Shown: piece by piece, positions 26,391-38,515 of the stretch | Position numbering within the stretch: the stretch's first letter is position 1 | How the letters are laid out: the number at the start of each line of letters is the position of its first letter | Origin: Lethocerus indicus | Lineage: Eukaryota; Arthropoda; Insecta; Hemiptera; Belostomatidae | Assembly (NCBI GenBank): GCA_019843655.1 | Contig: JACDQD010000006.1 | Span: 8,362,034-8,426,033, forward strand | Length of the DNA: 64,000 nt | Direction of reading: 5' to 3' | Program-made: the position numbers and the translations under genes | Notes under the pieces: model-generated | What the model was told of the DNA's origin: nothing | The model's database searches: none | What the model saw: the letters and a program-made list of their open reading frames with translations, nothing else

Positions 26391-29300
26391 TGTTGAATCC
26401 GAGAGTAATGTTTTAAGTTGGATAGTTTACGGGGGGTGGCGGTATTACGATTACGATTCAGGCGAATTGAAATTCTGATATCGCGCGGCACTGTATTAGC
26501 CGTCATATTGTCCCACCGGGGATTATCCTCGCCTCCCTCATTTCCTGGAATTAGAATAATTGAAATCATATTTTAGTAATACCATTTGGGCGGTCCGTAA
26601 TTGGGATTGAGGACCTCCTATTCAGGGGGGAAATCGTTAATGGGGCGTCGGGGTGTTTCCAGGACTGCTGTCGGGAATAATTTCAAATGCCAGCGACCCG
26701 ATCGCAATTAGAAATTGTTACCAGCAATCTGAGACAGTATACAATTTTTAGCCCACGACAAAACTCACCATGTTACAAGTGCGTGTGTAAAATCACAGTC
26801 GTTACAGCGACATATCAAACCGAATTAAATAAGCACGCTAGCTGTCTTGTTAAGATTCAATTTATAATGCATCGCACTGCTAAGGATTATATCACCTCTA
26901 ATTTAGTAAGAGAGGTATTTGTGTTAATCTTTTATTGAAATCCAATTGATGCGTATCTTTCAGGTCAAATTATTGTACATTTATCGGAGAGTTCCAATTT
27001 TGAACTTCGGTGCTGTAAACCTGAGTATTTCCGATGTTTTTCCTTATTACATTTTTTTTAACTTTTTTTATTTTGCACAATCAACTTTTACAGTTATAGG
27101 TGCAATTGATATCCTTAATTAAAAAGGCGTAAATTTATTATTACTACGTTTCTTGTTATTTTTAGTGTATGCAATTAGATTGTTGTATAGGGCTATAACG
27201 TTTATAGGTCTTGGATTCAACGGATATAAATGGCACCTTAGTCCATGTCCTGGGAAAACTCCTCTGGCGTATTTTTTTTTAAGTCGAGCTCCAGGCGTCC
27301 TGAATATTCATCCACTTTATTGAATTCGTACTCTATTTTATGGGGATGGGCCCGGGAGGGGTTGAAAGCGGTTGGAGACGTCCGCGTATAAACGTTGTGG
27401 GGGGATGGTGGGAGGGCGGCCCTCTTTGAAAATTTCACGCACAGCCATCCCTGACCGGCTCCGGCTCGTAAATTACAGGACGGGAAAATATAGTGCCGCG
27501 TTACGGTTCACGGGCTCTCTGATATTGGATTGTATCAAGGCGTCGCTATCTCGGAAACTTCAGCGCTGGTGAATAGGCTAGCGCCAACGGTTTTTCAGTT
27601 ACAAAAAAATGTTCAAATCTTACAAAATATTTTTTAACACTTCTCCCAATTACAAATAATACAAAAGTTGTTTTCACGAATGCAGTAGGAGAAAACTATC
27701 TGTTTAGTAAATTGGCGGTAGTCATAATAAATTATTATTGAAAAAAAATTCACTGTATCAGAATATTATATGAAATGTAGGCAAAGGCACCAAAATACAG
27801 AAATAAGAAATAAAATCCATTTTTCCTAGATGTGTAAGACAGAATGTTTATTAATTCACGATGGAAAAATGTGGAATCTTCGAGCTTCATTGCTAATAGA
27901 TGAGTGGGGATAGCGCGGAAGGCCGTGTGCGCATCGAAAATGCTAGAAACGACTTGGGTCTATTTATACACGGACGTGCATCGAAACCTGACAAAGCCAT
28001 CCGATTTCCGGTATAAAATCGGGTCGGTTCCAAGACATTTTCGCGAATTCTCCAGGAGCACCGTCGCTTGTTTTTGTAAGCCAATATTTAACATTTATAA
28101 AAGAAAAACAAGGCTGTGAAATTATTAATAATGCAGTGTTTGCGTGTCGGCGTAACCGGTTTGCATAACTTTCGAAACTTCCTTAGTGTTGGCTTAAAAT
28201 TTAAGTCTTCCATTCGACCGTCGTTGTCGCACGTGCGCATACTTAAAATGGGTTGATTATAACGCAGGAAATTTTGGCGGGACTGAAATGTTTGTCATTA
28301 AAGTAAAACCATTGTTCAACTTTTTGTACAATAATTTCGATTCACACTCGAACCCAAAGGTAGGTCCGGTCGGATATAAATTGTATAGGACGGTATTAAT
28401 AATAGGCGGCCGGAGTTAAGGAAGGCATTGAGGAGGAATACCGCGGATTAAATGGCTCAAATTTTAATTAGTTTGGACCTCTCAGCGCCTCGCTAATGAA
28501 CCGCGGTAACAATATTCGGCGGTAGTATTCCACTTTAATTTTCCTTGCGGAAGGGCCACCGGGGACCCGAAGCTTTAGGCTGAGGCCTGCGTAATTAAAG
28601 GGTGGCTACGAGCCATAACTAATCAGAATCGTCTGATCGGGTATCTGTATCATATAATTTATAATGTAACCGAAATTACCTATACATAAGTTATTTTCGG
28701 CGAGAAATAGATTACACTTTTTCTAGGAGAAGCCGAGAGAAGGGACTGCCGACCTCTCGTTCGGTTGGTATATCCCGCTCCCCGACAAAGTTCAATAAAG
28801 CGGATTGGGTTTTCCGCCGGTTCGGTGAAAAACTCCACAAATGCAATTCGGAGGTTAGTTCTATAAAATATTCAATCGGCTGTGCGGGCGAGTCCCGGGG
28901 TTGTGTTAATTTGTTGGCGTTGTGCGAACGCGACTCGCTTCATTCGTAAAAATAAACCGAAACGAACGGTTACATACCGTCCCCATAAATATATACACAG
29001 TCCCAGATAGCTCGATATAGGGCTCGATTTTATCAACTGAAAATTTCCCGGTCGGGGAGGAAGGGATTACAACTCGACAACTGAGAAATTCGGTTTCCCG
29101 TGCTTTGTTTATCGAGAGGTACATGAATACGATATGTACACTTCGGGATTTCCTACACCTCCCCCACTCCTCACCCTTAACATGATACACGGTCCAATAA
29201 TTGATTTATTGTGTAACCTTCGAGTGGTGGCTTGCTAGCTTTCGAGTCAACATCCCGACTAACAGTACTTATACTTTTATACCTATCGTATTTCATCTAC

Positions 29301-30925
29301 AATTTCTCATCCAAAGAGAAGAAAATAATGCTGACAATTGACAAAACAAAGACAGTAAGAATATATTAGAATCAATAAAATGTTATAGTTTCAGCTCTCT
29401 AACATCGAGTTTGTACCTGGCGATTCTTTTAGTTCGAAGAACTTTAATGTTAAGTGCTAAGATCCTAGTAAAAGATTATTTTCTATGTATTTTTCATGGT
29501 TTTCCAACTTCATCTTCTTTAACCAACAATGAAAACTTTAATTTCTACAATACAATGCCTATAGATTACAGCCTGGTTCGTTTGCCGCATGAATGCTGCA
29601 GGCATTTTTCCCTTCCTCAAATTGCATTTATTCCCTTCATTTATGTATACTAAGGGCATGTGAAGGCCTGTGTTCAAAATGTGTTAAAACATTTGCTGGC
29701 GTAATTCTGGGGTCACTGCTCATTTCTCCGTCCCACACAATATCGTCATGCTCCAGAACCGTTCGCAAATGTCAAATTCGAACTTGAACAACTAAGGTAA
29801 CGACTCACTGTATGGATTGACGGGCACATGGGAAACATTATAATTAATTATTATTAATAATTGAAATTAGGAAGTATTTATAAGTTGTAGTACATTAAAC
29901 TTTATTTTGCGTTAATAAACATTCAATTTTGTAGCGAATGAGTCCTGATACGGATGGATCATAAATATCTGAAATTGACCTGCTACAAACGAAAATTCGT
30001 AATCGCACTCATGAACTCCCGAAGTCTGGCCGAAAGCAGTGCATCGAGGGAGGGATAGTAGTATTTTTTACTGTCGCATAACAAATGTAGGTCTTGGCAT
30101 GCATTAGGAGCTCCCCTCGCATAATGGCTTGTCCGGGGGTCGAAAAACCTTGTCCCGAGTTGAAAGACCTCGGCCGCTCTCCTTTTTTGACTCGTTAGGA
30201 CGGGCTGGTTACTCAATCATAATCTTTCAGTTCTTCTCCAAGAACGAGATATTCCGAAACCGATATCCTTTTTAAATTTCACATTACTGAATATACCAAT
30301 GTATAATTTATTAGTTGACGTGAATAACCTCTTCAGTAAGGTATCACTAAAAGGATCCAAAAAATCGAAGAATTGATTTGATATAATATAACCAAGTAGG
30401 ATATTACAGACAAATATACGAGAGTAACTTGATAGGTAAGGTAAATTTATAAGGTGAATATTTATTTTAAAAGCTTTGAGAAAGAATATTTTTTGGACGC
30501 GATGAAAATATCGGAAATTCGTTGGACCAAGTTTATCTCCCTAAATGGAGATTGTGTTGAAAAATAAAAATAATTTTATTAAAAAAACGGCGTTAAAAAT
30601 ATTTCTTTACCATAAATAAAAGACCATCGGATATAGAATAATAGTCGGTAGTACAGTACGGCGCTTCAGTTAGGCAACCCGCATAACCGTCTGGTATTGA
30701 TGGTCAAGTATCGTAGCGCCGAACATATTTAAATGACAATGGGTACATTAAACGTATGAGTGCGTTCAAACCAATTAATCTGTTATATTCATCACTTTGA
30801 TTTTTAATAATACTTTATTTTACGACACAGATAAAACGAACAATTACGTGATACAGAAAATACGAAATAAAATGCATACAACAATGAATGTTTCAATATA
30901 TAATTAAAATTAGATAGAAACAAAT

Positions 30926-31020
30926 TTTTGATCTTCTCTCAAATAAAGCCATAGATTTTGTTGTTACTTCTTAATGATCATTATTTAAATGTTCCGCTAT
31001 TCCAATCTAATTTTTATTCA
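30926..31020 (+). repeat. Local direct duplication, copy 1
   Basis: Matches 31,645-31,741 in the same orientation. The left end (TTTGATCTTCTCTCAAATA) and a block around TTTTGTTGTTACTT are nearly identical, the right end (ATTTTTATTC) is exact, and the centre has diverged. Spacing between the conserved ends is 95 bp here and 97 bp in the partner. Confidence 0.65.
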
Positions 31021-31630
31021 AAGTTCGGTAAAGCATTTGAAACTTCTGGATAATATTTACCTGTTTTTGGATTTCGTCAGCAAACAAAACGGGCCATGAC
31101 TCGGCATTTAAATATGGCCGGCATAAGACGGCCATAACTGGAGTCGTATAACTGAAGAGTTGTTGTATAAAGGTTCGGTCCCCATAAAAAATGCGGCTGA
31201 GCTCCTGCTTTCGGATGAGCCGGGCATAAACCACAACAAGAAGGAACTTTGTCGGAGAGTTGGAGCAGAAGGGCGCTCTGCTGCTCGCCCCCCCCCATTC
31301 TTATTCCTATTTACGTTCTATTTGCTTCCCGCTCCCTGTTCAGATGATTTTTTTAACAGCTCTCGGATTCCGTCCACCCTCAGAATTCGTGCCTTCGTCT
31401 CAGGAGGGAAGCAGCGCCGCTTCTACTCGATGACAGTGTGAATATGTTACCCCAAACGATAGGAATAATCGCAGCCTTACAAGGACCTTACAATTATAAA
31501 AATACGTTGAAATGTACGTTGATATTATGTTTGTTTTCATTATGATTATCAATAGAACTTAAAAATGGGGTCGCGACAAACCAAGCTATTATAACTTAGA
31601 GAGAACGGAGACGCGGAGACTTGGTTGAGT

Positions 31631-31655
31631 GAAGATCAAACCTTTTTTGATCTTC
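31631..31655. repeat. Exact hairpin, 10-bp stem
   Basis: GAAGATCAAA and TTTGATCTTC flank CCTTT. The right arm is the left end of duplication copy 2, so the inverted arm sits exactly at the repeat boundary. Copy 1 lacks the left arm. Confidence 0.6.
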
Positions 31656-31741
31656 TCTCAAATACCTTAGACTTTGTTGTTACTTGTTTTTTATGGTGTT
31701 TTATAAGTAAAATCCTATCAATTTAAATACAATTTTTATTC
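31645..31741 (+). repeat. Local direct duplication, copy 2
   Basis: Partner of 30,926-31,020, offset about 720 bp. Both ends are conserved and the middle has diverged. The sequence between the copies contains a GC-richer 93-codon plus-strand frame (31,160-31,441) with no recognisable family. Confidence 0.65.
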
Positions 31742-32674
31742 GCAAAATTAAGCCCCACAAACTTAAATATAGAAAAAGGTCGGGTATTTCTTCGATTTCC
31801 ACCGAATAACCGCTTTCACTGTCCCCTTGACGTGTACCCTCCTATGACTCAGCAGCATGAGTCGGTCGGCCGTTGCATAGTTAATAGCCCAGTTGGATGA
31901 ATAATGCAGGCCTGAATGGAAAATGGCAAAATGTCCCCGAAGCGTGGTTTGTGTTGCCAGTTTTACACTTATTATGTCAATCGGGCAGAATAAATGTTAT
32001 ATTTATTAATTTCAAACAAATCTTCGTATACCAATCTTTTAATAAGGATCAGGATGCATACATTCAAATTACAGGATGGGGTACTTAGCGGAGGATTTGA
32101 TCACTTTTGCAAATCAGTTTTAATTCACGATGTAATGATTAGTAATATATATCATTTGTATTAATCGTATTTATTTAACCCATTAGACAATGATGACTAT
32201 AAGAATCTGGTAAAAGAAATTGTCACAAACTTTATCTCTTGTGCAGGATACGTTCCCTGAATGGAAAATTCTGCGGAAGATCCCAACCGTACGGAATCGT
32301 CAGCATTTTCTATCGGAAACTTGTCCTTTAAGTGTACTCGGTCAGCTTTTTTCAAGTGGTTAATATAGGGAAATCGATGGGAGAAAATGGGTCTCGGAGG
32401 GACGGCAAAAAAATAGAGTACTTCGGACTTTTATGGTCCATTACCAAACACAACACAACCCAGGATGTTTTTATCGCCCGTCTCAAATAACTCATTAGCC
32501 AGATAATGAAGAGCTGAGACAAAAGGATCACATTAGAGAAAATATATTAACCATTTAGACTTGTTCTCTGCCTACTTAATTTTTAAATTGCAATCATCGG
32601 AATATGTTTTAGGAAATTACATAAACATGTTATAGAAAAGGTTTCACCGCCAAAATCGTGTGGTCTAGAAATTC

Positions 32675-32884
32675 GTGAGTTTTGAGATAGCAAAATCTAT
32701 GTCAAAGTTTGGAGAAGACATTGCTGAAGAAATTATCAGGGTCGAAGATTGCACAAAAGAGCAGAGATGTAATGCTTCCATTTTGGTCCCTTCTGAATCT
32801 ACTGGAATCGAACTTCGGAAGTGTTTGAAGCCACACTTCCACTCGATACCCGCCTCTCAGCTTTTGTTAGTCGACAGTTGGTAA
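32675..32884 (+). CDS. Short unassigned ORF with coding-like composition (low confidence)
   Basis: The frame has 69 codons from the ATG at 32,675 to the TAA at 32,882. Its residue composition is more protein-like than the other short frames. It has an acidic stretch (FGEDIAEEIIRVEDCTKE) and few homopolymers, and runs through LRKCLKPHFHSIPASQLLL near the end. I do not recognise a family or motif, and I see no signal peptide or membrane segment. There is no visible promoter or splice signal that would fix its structure. An exact 8-bp inverted repeat (GGAAGTGT/ACACTTCC, 32,817-32,840) lies inside it. It could be a lone exon, a decayed gene fragment or chance. Confidence 0.15.
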   Translation: MSFEIAKSMSKFGEDIAEEIIRVEDCTKEQRCNASILVPSESTGIELRKCLKPHFHSIPASQLLLVDSW

Positions 32885-34870
32885 CTGTTATATGATCACC
32901 TTCAGTTGCACAGCATCACAAAAGACTTCATTGTTGTATACATTATTGATTAAATACCGGTTTCTAAAAGCGTCACTCTGGACGTAACACCCATGGCGCC
33001 GCATTGAGGATAACAAGGAGACTGAAGATTTAAAGTAAAAATGAGCCAAAACAGAATATTTATTGAACAAATATATTAAAATAATCGAACACGAGGGTCT
33101 TATCTTTCTTCGTACTAAAACCGATATTTTGTCATATATTTTATTTATCACGTTTTGTCATATGTCTTTCCTATTATAACTATATTTTACTTCTCATTAT
33201 ACATCCTAATTTTACACCGGAACAGATATCAGATTCAGAACCATATTTACCATCAAATGATGAAAGATACGTCCCAGCCGTACGGTATAATTCTAGTCAC
33301 TTCGTTGATCTGTTAACGAATAGTCCCTCATAAAATAGCCGTGACCGTTAAAATGTCTCCTCTCGTTTCACCCGAAACCCGCTGCGGAAATATAAAACAG
33401 CTCCAGCACTCTGATAAGAGATAAGGGTTTAAATCCGAGCATGCCGCCACAGTCCTAGTCCGAACAAAATATTGTGTTAATCTTTGACGTTGGCAAAAAT
33501 GAAAAACACAGTACATAATATATCAGGCTGATTTCGTATTCACGTTTTACAACAATTTACTGAACTCTACTGTGTTTTTGATCATTTTAGAAGATCGCAT
33601 AGAAGAGCCGGACGGTTTATAGCCGGAACATAATTCGGTTAAATTTACGAAATACCGGATACTGCTGATGCAGAAACCATTTTCAATCCGTTTGCCGTCA
33701 GTGAGAAAAGGTAAGCTCTCAAATTGCCTCTCTCAAACACTATTCGGGAAAGATAAACGTAAATTTCTGTGAAATCCTAGCCAATTCCGCCTATAATATT
33801 GTATTTTCCTATTGGGTCTCATCCGACGGCCGGGCTAATTCACGGTTTCGATTTCACTTTGGACAGCCACACTGCGCTAAATCTAAAACATCCTCTTTGG
33901 AGCAGTACCAAAATCTTTATTTTATCTCAATATTTAAGTCAGATTTAAACACAGTAAACGCAGTCTGACTCCCCAAACCAAGAATCATTGACAATTGATG
34001 AAAACAATATTTCTGTTATACTCTTAACTCATTTTTAAAAACGACACACAATATTAATTTTATTTTGTAACCTAGATAATAAATAATAATCGATAACAAT
34101 TATTGACGGTAATTGAGAACAGTAATTGATGGTTCACTGTAAATTTTACTTTGGCAAGAGTTTCGTCAGAATTTAGGAAAATTCAAATCCTTTCCTGGAA
34201 TTTCAAAAGCACGTGTTTTTCTGGTTCGACATATAGGTTTTATTGTTGTAATTTGAATTTCCAGTCTGTATACAGTCCAACATTTTCTACTCAGTGGACA
34301 AAATGGCCAGACCAAACCACCCAACTCATATTATTTATTCTCAATGATAATGGAGTGGAAATACAGTTATTGTTCGGAGAACCATTGTCAGAAAGGGCGA
34401 AAATGGAACAAATACTGGTGTTGGCGCATTAATAAAACAGTTGCACTGCAGTACCAATTGCAGAAAAGGAAAGTCCATATTTCCTGCGTGCGGAGGGGGA
34501 ATACGCTGGAAATGGGGCTGGAACGGGGGGACTTGGAATCGGGGTTGGCGGTTCCGAAACCCCTAAATTCGTCCCCTTTGGAGTCTTGCCTTCTTGTCCT
34601 AAATGTTAGCCGCCCCACTTTGGCCCAGACATAGGTCGACCTCGACACACTTTGCTCCCCTTTTTTTTTCCTCGTTCCCATCAATTGGTGACTCACCGTT
34701 TGGTGAAATTCGGGTCTCGAAATCACCTTAATACTGTAACGCTATTAAAGTTGACTGAAATCTCCGAACATGTGTAACACATGAAAATGAAGTCTATTAA
34801 ATCGAGGAGAAATTTGTACATTATCAATTAACAGTCCCGTTTATGTCCCTGAAATATTGCGTCTATAAAT

Positions 34871-34891
34871 CTTAGACTATAAAAGTCTAAG
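34871..34891. repeat. Exact hairpin, 8-bp stem
   Basis: CTTAGACT and AGTCTAAG flank the loop ATAAA. It lies in AT-rich DNA with no adjacent gene. Confidence 0.5.
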
Positions 34892-37800
34892 ACTGTACAC
34901 TTAAAATCCTATCGCACTTGATGTTGATCTAAATCGCCGGGCCAGTAATATTTATAAAGTATAGAAACTTAAATATCTCACTATCGTTTATCAGCCACCC
35001 AGTCTAAATTATTATTGTACAGAACGAAAGAATTTTGTTTAACCTGTGCATTACGGTGTAAGTGCTTTTATAAGTAAATTAGCCCACAATATTTGGCTTA
35101 AATTTTATGCGTTAATCTTAGCTACCCATATCTTGGACCCTCATCTACATCGCGGTTTAAATGTCGGGTAACTTTAGTAGTATACTGAATGATTCATTAC
35201 GTTTTAGCGTTTCTTATCTTCTGTTTCATCTTATTAGAACCTTTGATAAGAAGGTTTAGGGCTATAAAAATCGGCCCTGTCGGACTTATTGCCGGTTTTT
35301 TATTTATCCCCGTATTGTTAAAATCATGCGGAAATTGCGCAAGGAAATTTTACATCTCGCTGGATATTATTATGGCCAATCTGGCTGCTTACATTCCTTG
35401 TTGTTGAGAGTTTTACGTCCCGGTGGAGCGACAATGGTGTAAAAACGTTTTAACTCCTGCCGTATTACCAAGATAATTTTCAGAAGTGACCACTATTTAT
35501 TATTCCATTAGGAAAAATGAGTATTTATTATACAGCTATTTCCAAATATTTATTTAATTTATTACTTCAAGTAGTATTAATAAGTTGTTTCCAATTTAAT
35601 AAGATTATATCGATCTTCGCCTAAAACAACAGCAATAAGATTGGTCTCAGACTTAACAGTTTAAATTTGTTTTGACCGACACTGGCTGGAGGCTGACGAC
35701 AGTTAATTATGCTGTCGGTAAAGTGTCTAAATTCTCGTCCATTTTAAAGTGATTTAAATGTGACGGTTTCGTTAATGGAAGAAAACAATGTTCGTGATTG
35801 AAAGAGGCCCCTGTTCGAACAGTATTTGAAACCGTGGGAATTAATTACAGACGGCCGTGATCAATTGAGTTTTGGCTAAAGTTGGCTCTCCTTTGTTTCT
35901 TAATAACGTTTCGTTAGTGTATGTATATTACGTATATATTTCCTATATCATAATTGATTTTCCATTTCATTGTTATAAGATCAGTTTTTAAAATATTTTC
36001 TTTATGTCTTGTTGAAGATTATCAGACGTCTCTGTCCCAATGAAGGCGTTATTTGAAGATTTGGTTTTATGCTATAAAGTAATACGAATTCTTGTTTCCA
36101 GAATCTTAGAATGCTATGTCCAAATTATTGCCATAAGTTATATGCGGACAATTACGCTCCTTTCCGACTGTCGAAAATGGCTCCGGTATAGAAATTGTGT
36201 ACTCCCCCTACTTACCGGCCTCCATAAAAACCCACCACGCGCCAAGTATAAAGTCCGGCCTCTTAAAGTGACGTCGTCCAACGCCTCAATAAACGCCCGA
36301 GTAGGTTGTTAAACACAGGATTATCCGAGGGCCATCCCCAGTTTTACTACTGTCCTGGTTCGTAGAAAACGTTTTTTTGAAGATCATTATCGAACTTATC
36401 TTCTATCCCCTTATAACCATTGTGGGCGGAATCCGTTATAGTCTTTAGTTGAGTAAACAGAGATTTTAATAAACATTAGATTTTGTTAAGAAAGCTTCCT
36501 TCTCTTATTAAATTTTCCCTTATTACTTTCGCCTTCAATAAAGTAGGGTGTACGACAACCGAGATACTTAGTTTTTAGTCGCCAGTATTTTGCGAAAATA
36601 CGAGGGTATTTTGCGAGTATCAAGGGTGAAAATATCCATTCCTTATTTCTCCACGTCCCTTGCAATTATTTGATTCCATCCTCTGAATTCGGTTCGGCGG
36701 TCACAGCACCTGCTTTTGAGTCAAAGGGTTTTACGGATTCGATCACGGAGTAGTGCGGAATTTGTAACAAAACCGGTCAATGGAAAGGTACAAGAGCTAA
36801 CCGGGAGCACTAGTGACACCGAAACCGAGTAAGGAATTCACATTTTAAGCTGTAGACGCCGTATTTAAAAAATACGAGGCAGAAATGAAATATGCATATT
36901 GATCGAAGGGCTGAAAAATGTGGATAATTAAAGTTGGTAGTATATTACGTTGAGTAATTAATTAACATTGAAATTAGTTAGTTGTATTTTATTCACACAA
37001 CGCATTTAGTAATCGATATCATTTATTTATCAAAGCCCAACGGGCCCTGTAATTTACATCTAACGGTTTTTATTCATTTTTAATGTTAACCAGGAATATT
37101 GTCGATATTACCCACGGGGGAGAAATAAAAATATTGAAGAAATAAAAAAGAAGAGTTGGGAAAATATGGGATAAATGAGTATTGCAAAATAAAAGCAAAA
37201 ACGTATGCAATTCGGGGTATTGGGTCTTGCGGCCCCAGTTGTGGGGGCGGCGATCTGATGCCGGGGACGCGGGAATTTTTTTGCAAAAATGCAAAAACGG
37301 TGTCTCTGTCACCGAGGTCAACTTTCAGACACACAAGTTCAGACTCCCTTTCTGCCCCCACCACTGTTCGAGCAGCGTTAAAATTTCAACTCTCGTCGCT
37401 AGCCTTGCCGGCCACCTGAACCTCCGGCACGGACCGCAAAACTCGCTAGTGAATAAATGTATGGAGGCCGGGATCAAATATGAAGTATTAATTTGTTAAG
37501 AGCATAAGCTGAATTACGCCAAGTCAAAACCGTCATATGTTTGTTGTATAAACTGTACACGTACGTTAAAATTCGTCTGAATTATTTACCGATTATTCAG
37601 AGTGAAAACTAATTTATTATGGTATTTTATTTATTTATTATGAGACTATCCCGTTTTCCTGGCTGTAATGAAGAGGCACAAGCGTGGCAACTCAACGCTC
37701 GATAGTCTTTAAATTCTGTCCTGCAAATTATTGTTAAATTAATTATCCGATTCACTGCTATTCAGTAATATAAGTAAAAAATTGCCTTCGATGCAATGCC

Positions 37801-38228
37801 CAATATTTAAAAGTAATAAAAAATATCGCTTTATCACTTCCAAGCTTAGTATTTGAACGAACATTATCATTACACTGCAGCTCGGAAAATCGGGCGTTCC
37901 TGCATAAGCAGGAAAGTAAGTGAAAAGTAGGTAACTAATGAAAAGGAAATAAAATTGAATATTCAATAGGTGATTGTGTTGTGAGAATAATTTTATATAC
38001 TATCTTTAATATGAATACGGACAGTGCACTCAAATTTTTATCGGTATTATCATTAATTATGAATTATTACAAATGAATTATTCTACTTGGCAAACGAGGA
38101 ATAAATATTAGCTTTTAATTATGACCAGTGTTGTAGTTTAAACTATTGAAACAGTACTGGATTCTTCAATCAGAATGTAGGCTCATGAAGTAGCCCAATG
38201 AAAAACCGCAATTATTACAAAATGAAAA

Positions 38229-38285
38229 TGAAGGGCTTTCAATTTTCTTCCCTTAAACATTTCTCCTTTGAAGGGTCTTTCAATT
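38229..38285 (+). repeat. Short direct repeat
   Basis: TGAAGGGCTTTCAATT at 38,229 recurs with one inserted T at 38,269, giving a 40-bp period. Only two units are present. Confidence 0.55.
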
Positions 38286-38492
38286 ATTCGGTTGTATGAA
38301 ATAGGGCGCCACGTTGATTAAAACAAAATAGAGTTCAGAAATGAGTTTATCCGGGAAAAAGCCCGACGAAAACGTGATTTCAATATTGGCAAGGGAGTTA
38401 CTGTTTGTAAACCACTTGATATGTTGCGATAAAGCGTCAGGTCATATGTTCAGCGACCAGCACATATCGTCATAATATAAATAGTTAATCTG

Positions 38493-38515
38493 TTCAATTC
38501 ATCATATGAATTGAA
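38493..38515. repeat. Exact hairpin, 10-bp stem
   Basis: TTCAATTCAT and ATGAATTGAA flank a 3-nt loop (CAT). It is a near-palindrome in AT-rich DNA. Confidence 0.55.

Larger units (their letters stand above)
19721..30925. other. Long stretch without a recognisable gene
   Basis: AT-rich sequence with short GC-richer blocks, for example 19,999-20,280, 24,660-24,900, 25,440-25,640 and 28,380-28,620. Each gives one or two short open frames and usually an open frame on the other strand too. Good donor-like sites occur on the minus strand, notably GCGAG/GTGAGTC near 24,841, but without a convincing acceptor. Exact small hairpins occur at 22,637-22,666 and 26,367-26,390. No tRNA, rRNA or known microRNA was recognised. 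Confidence 0.45.
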
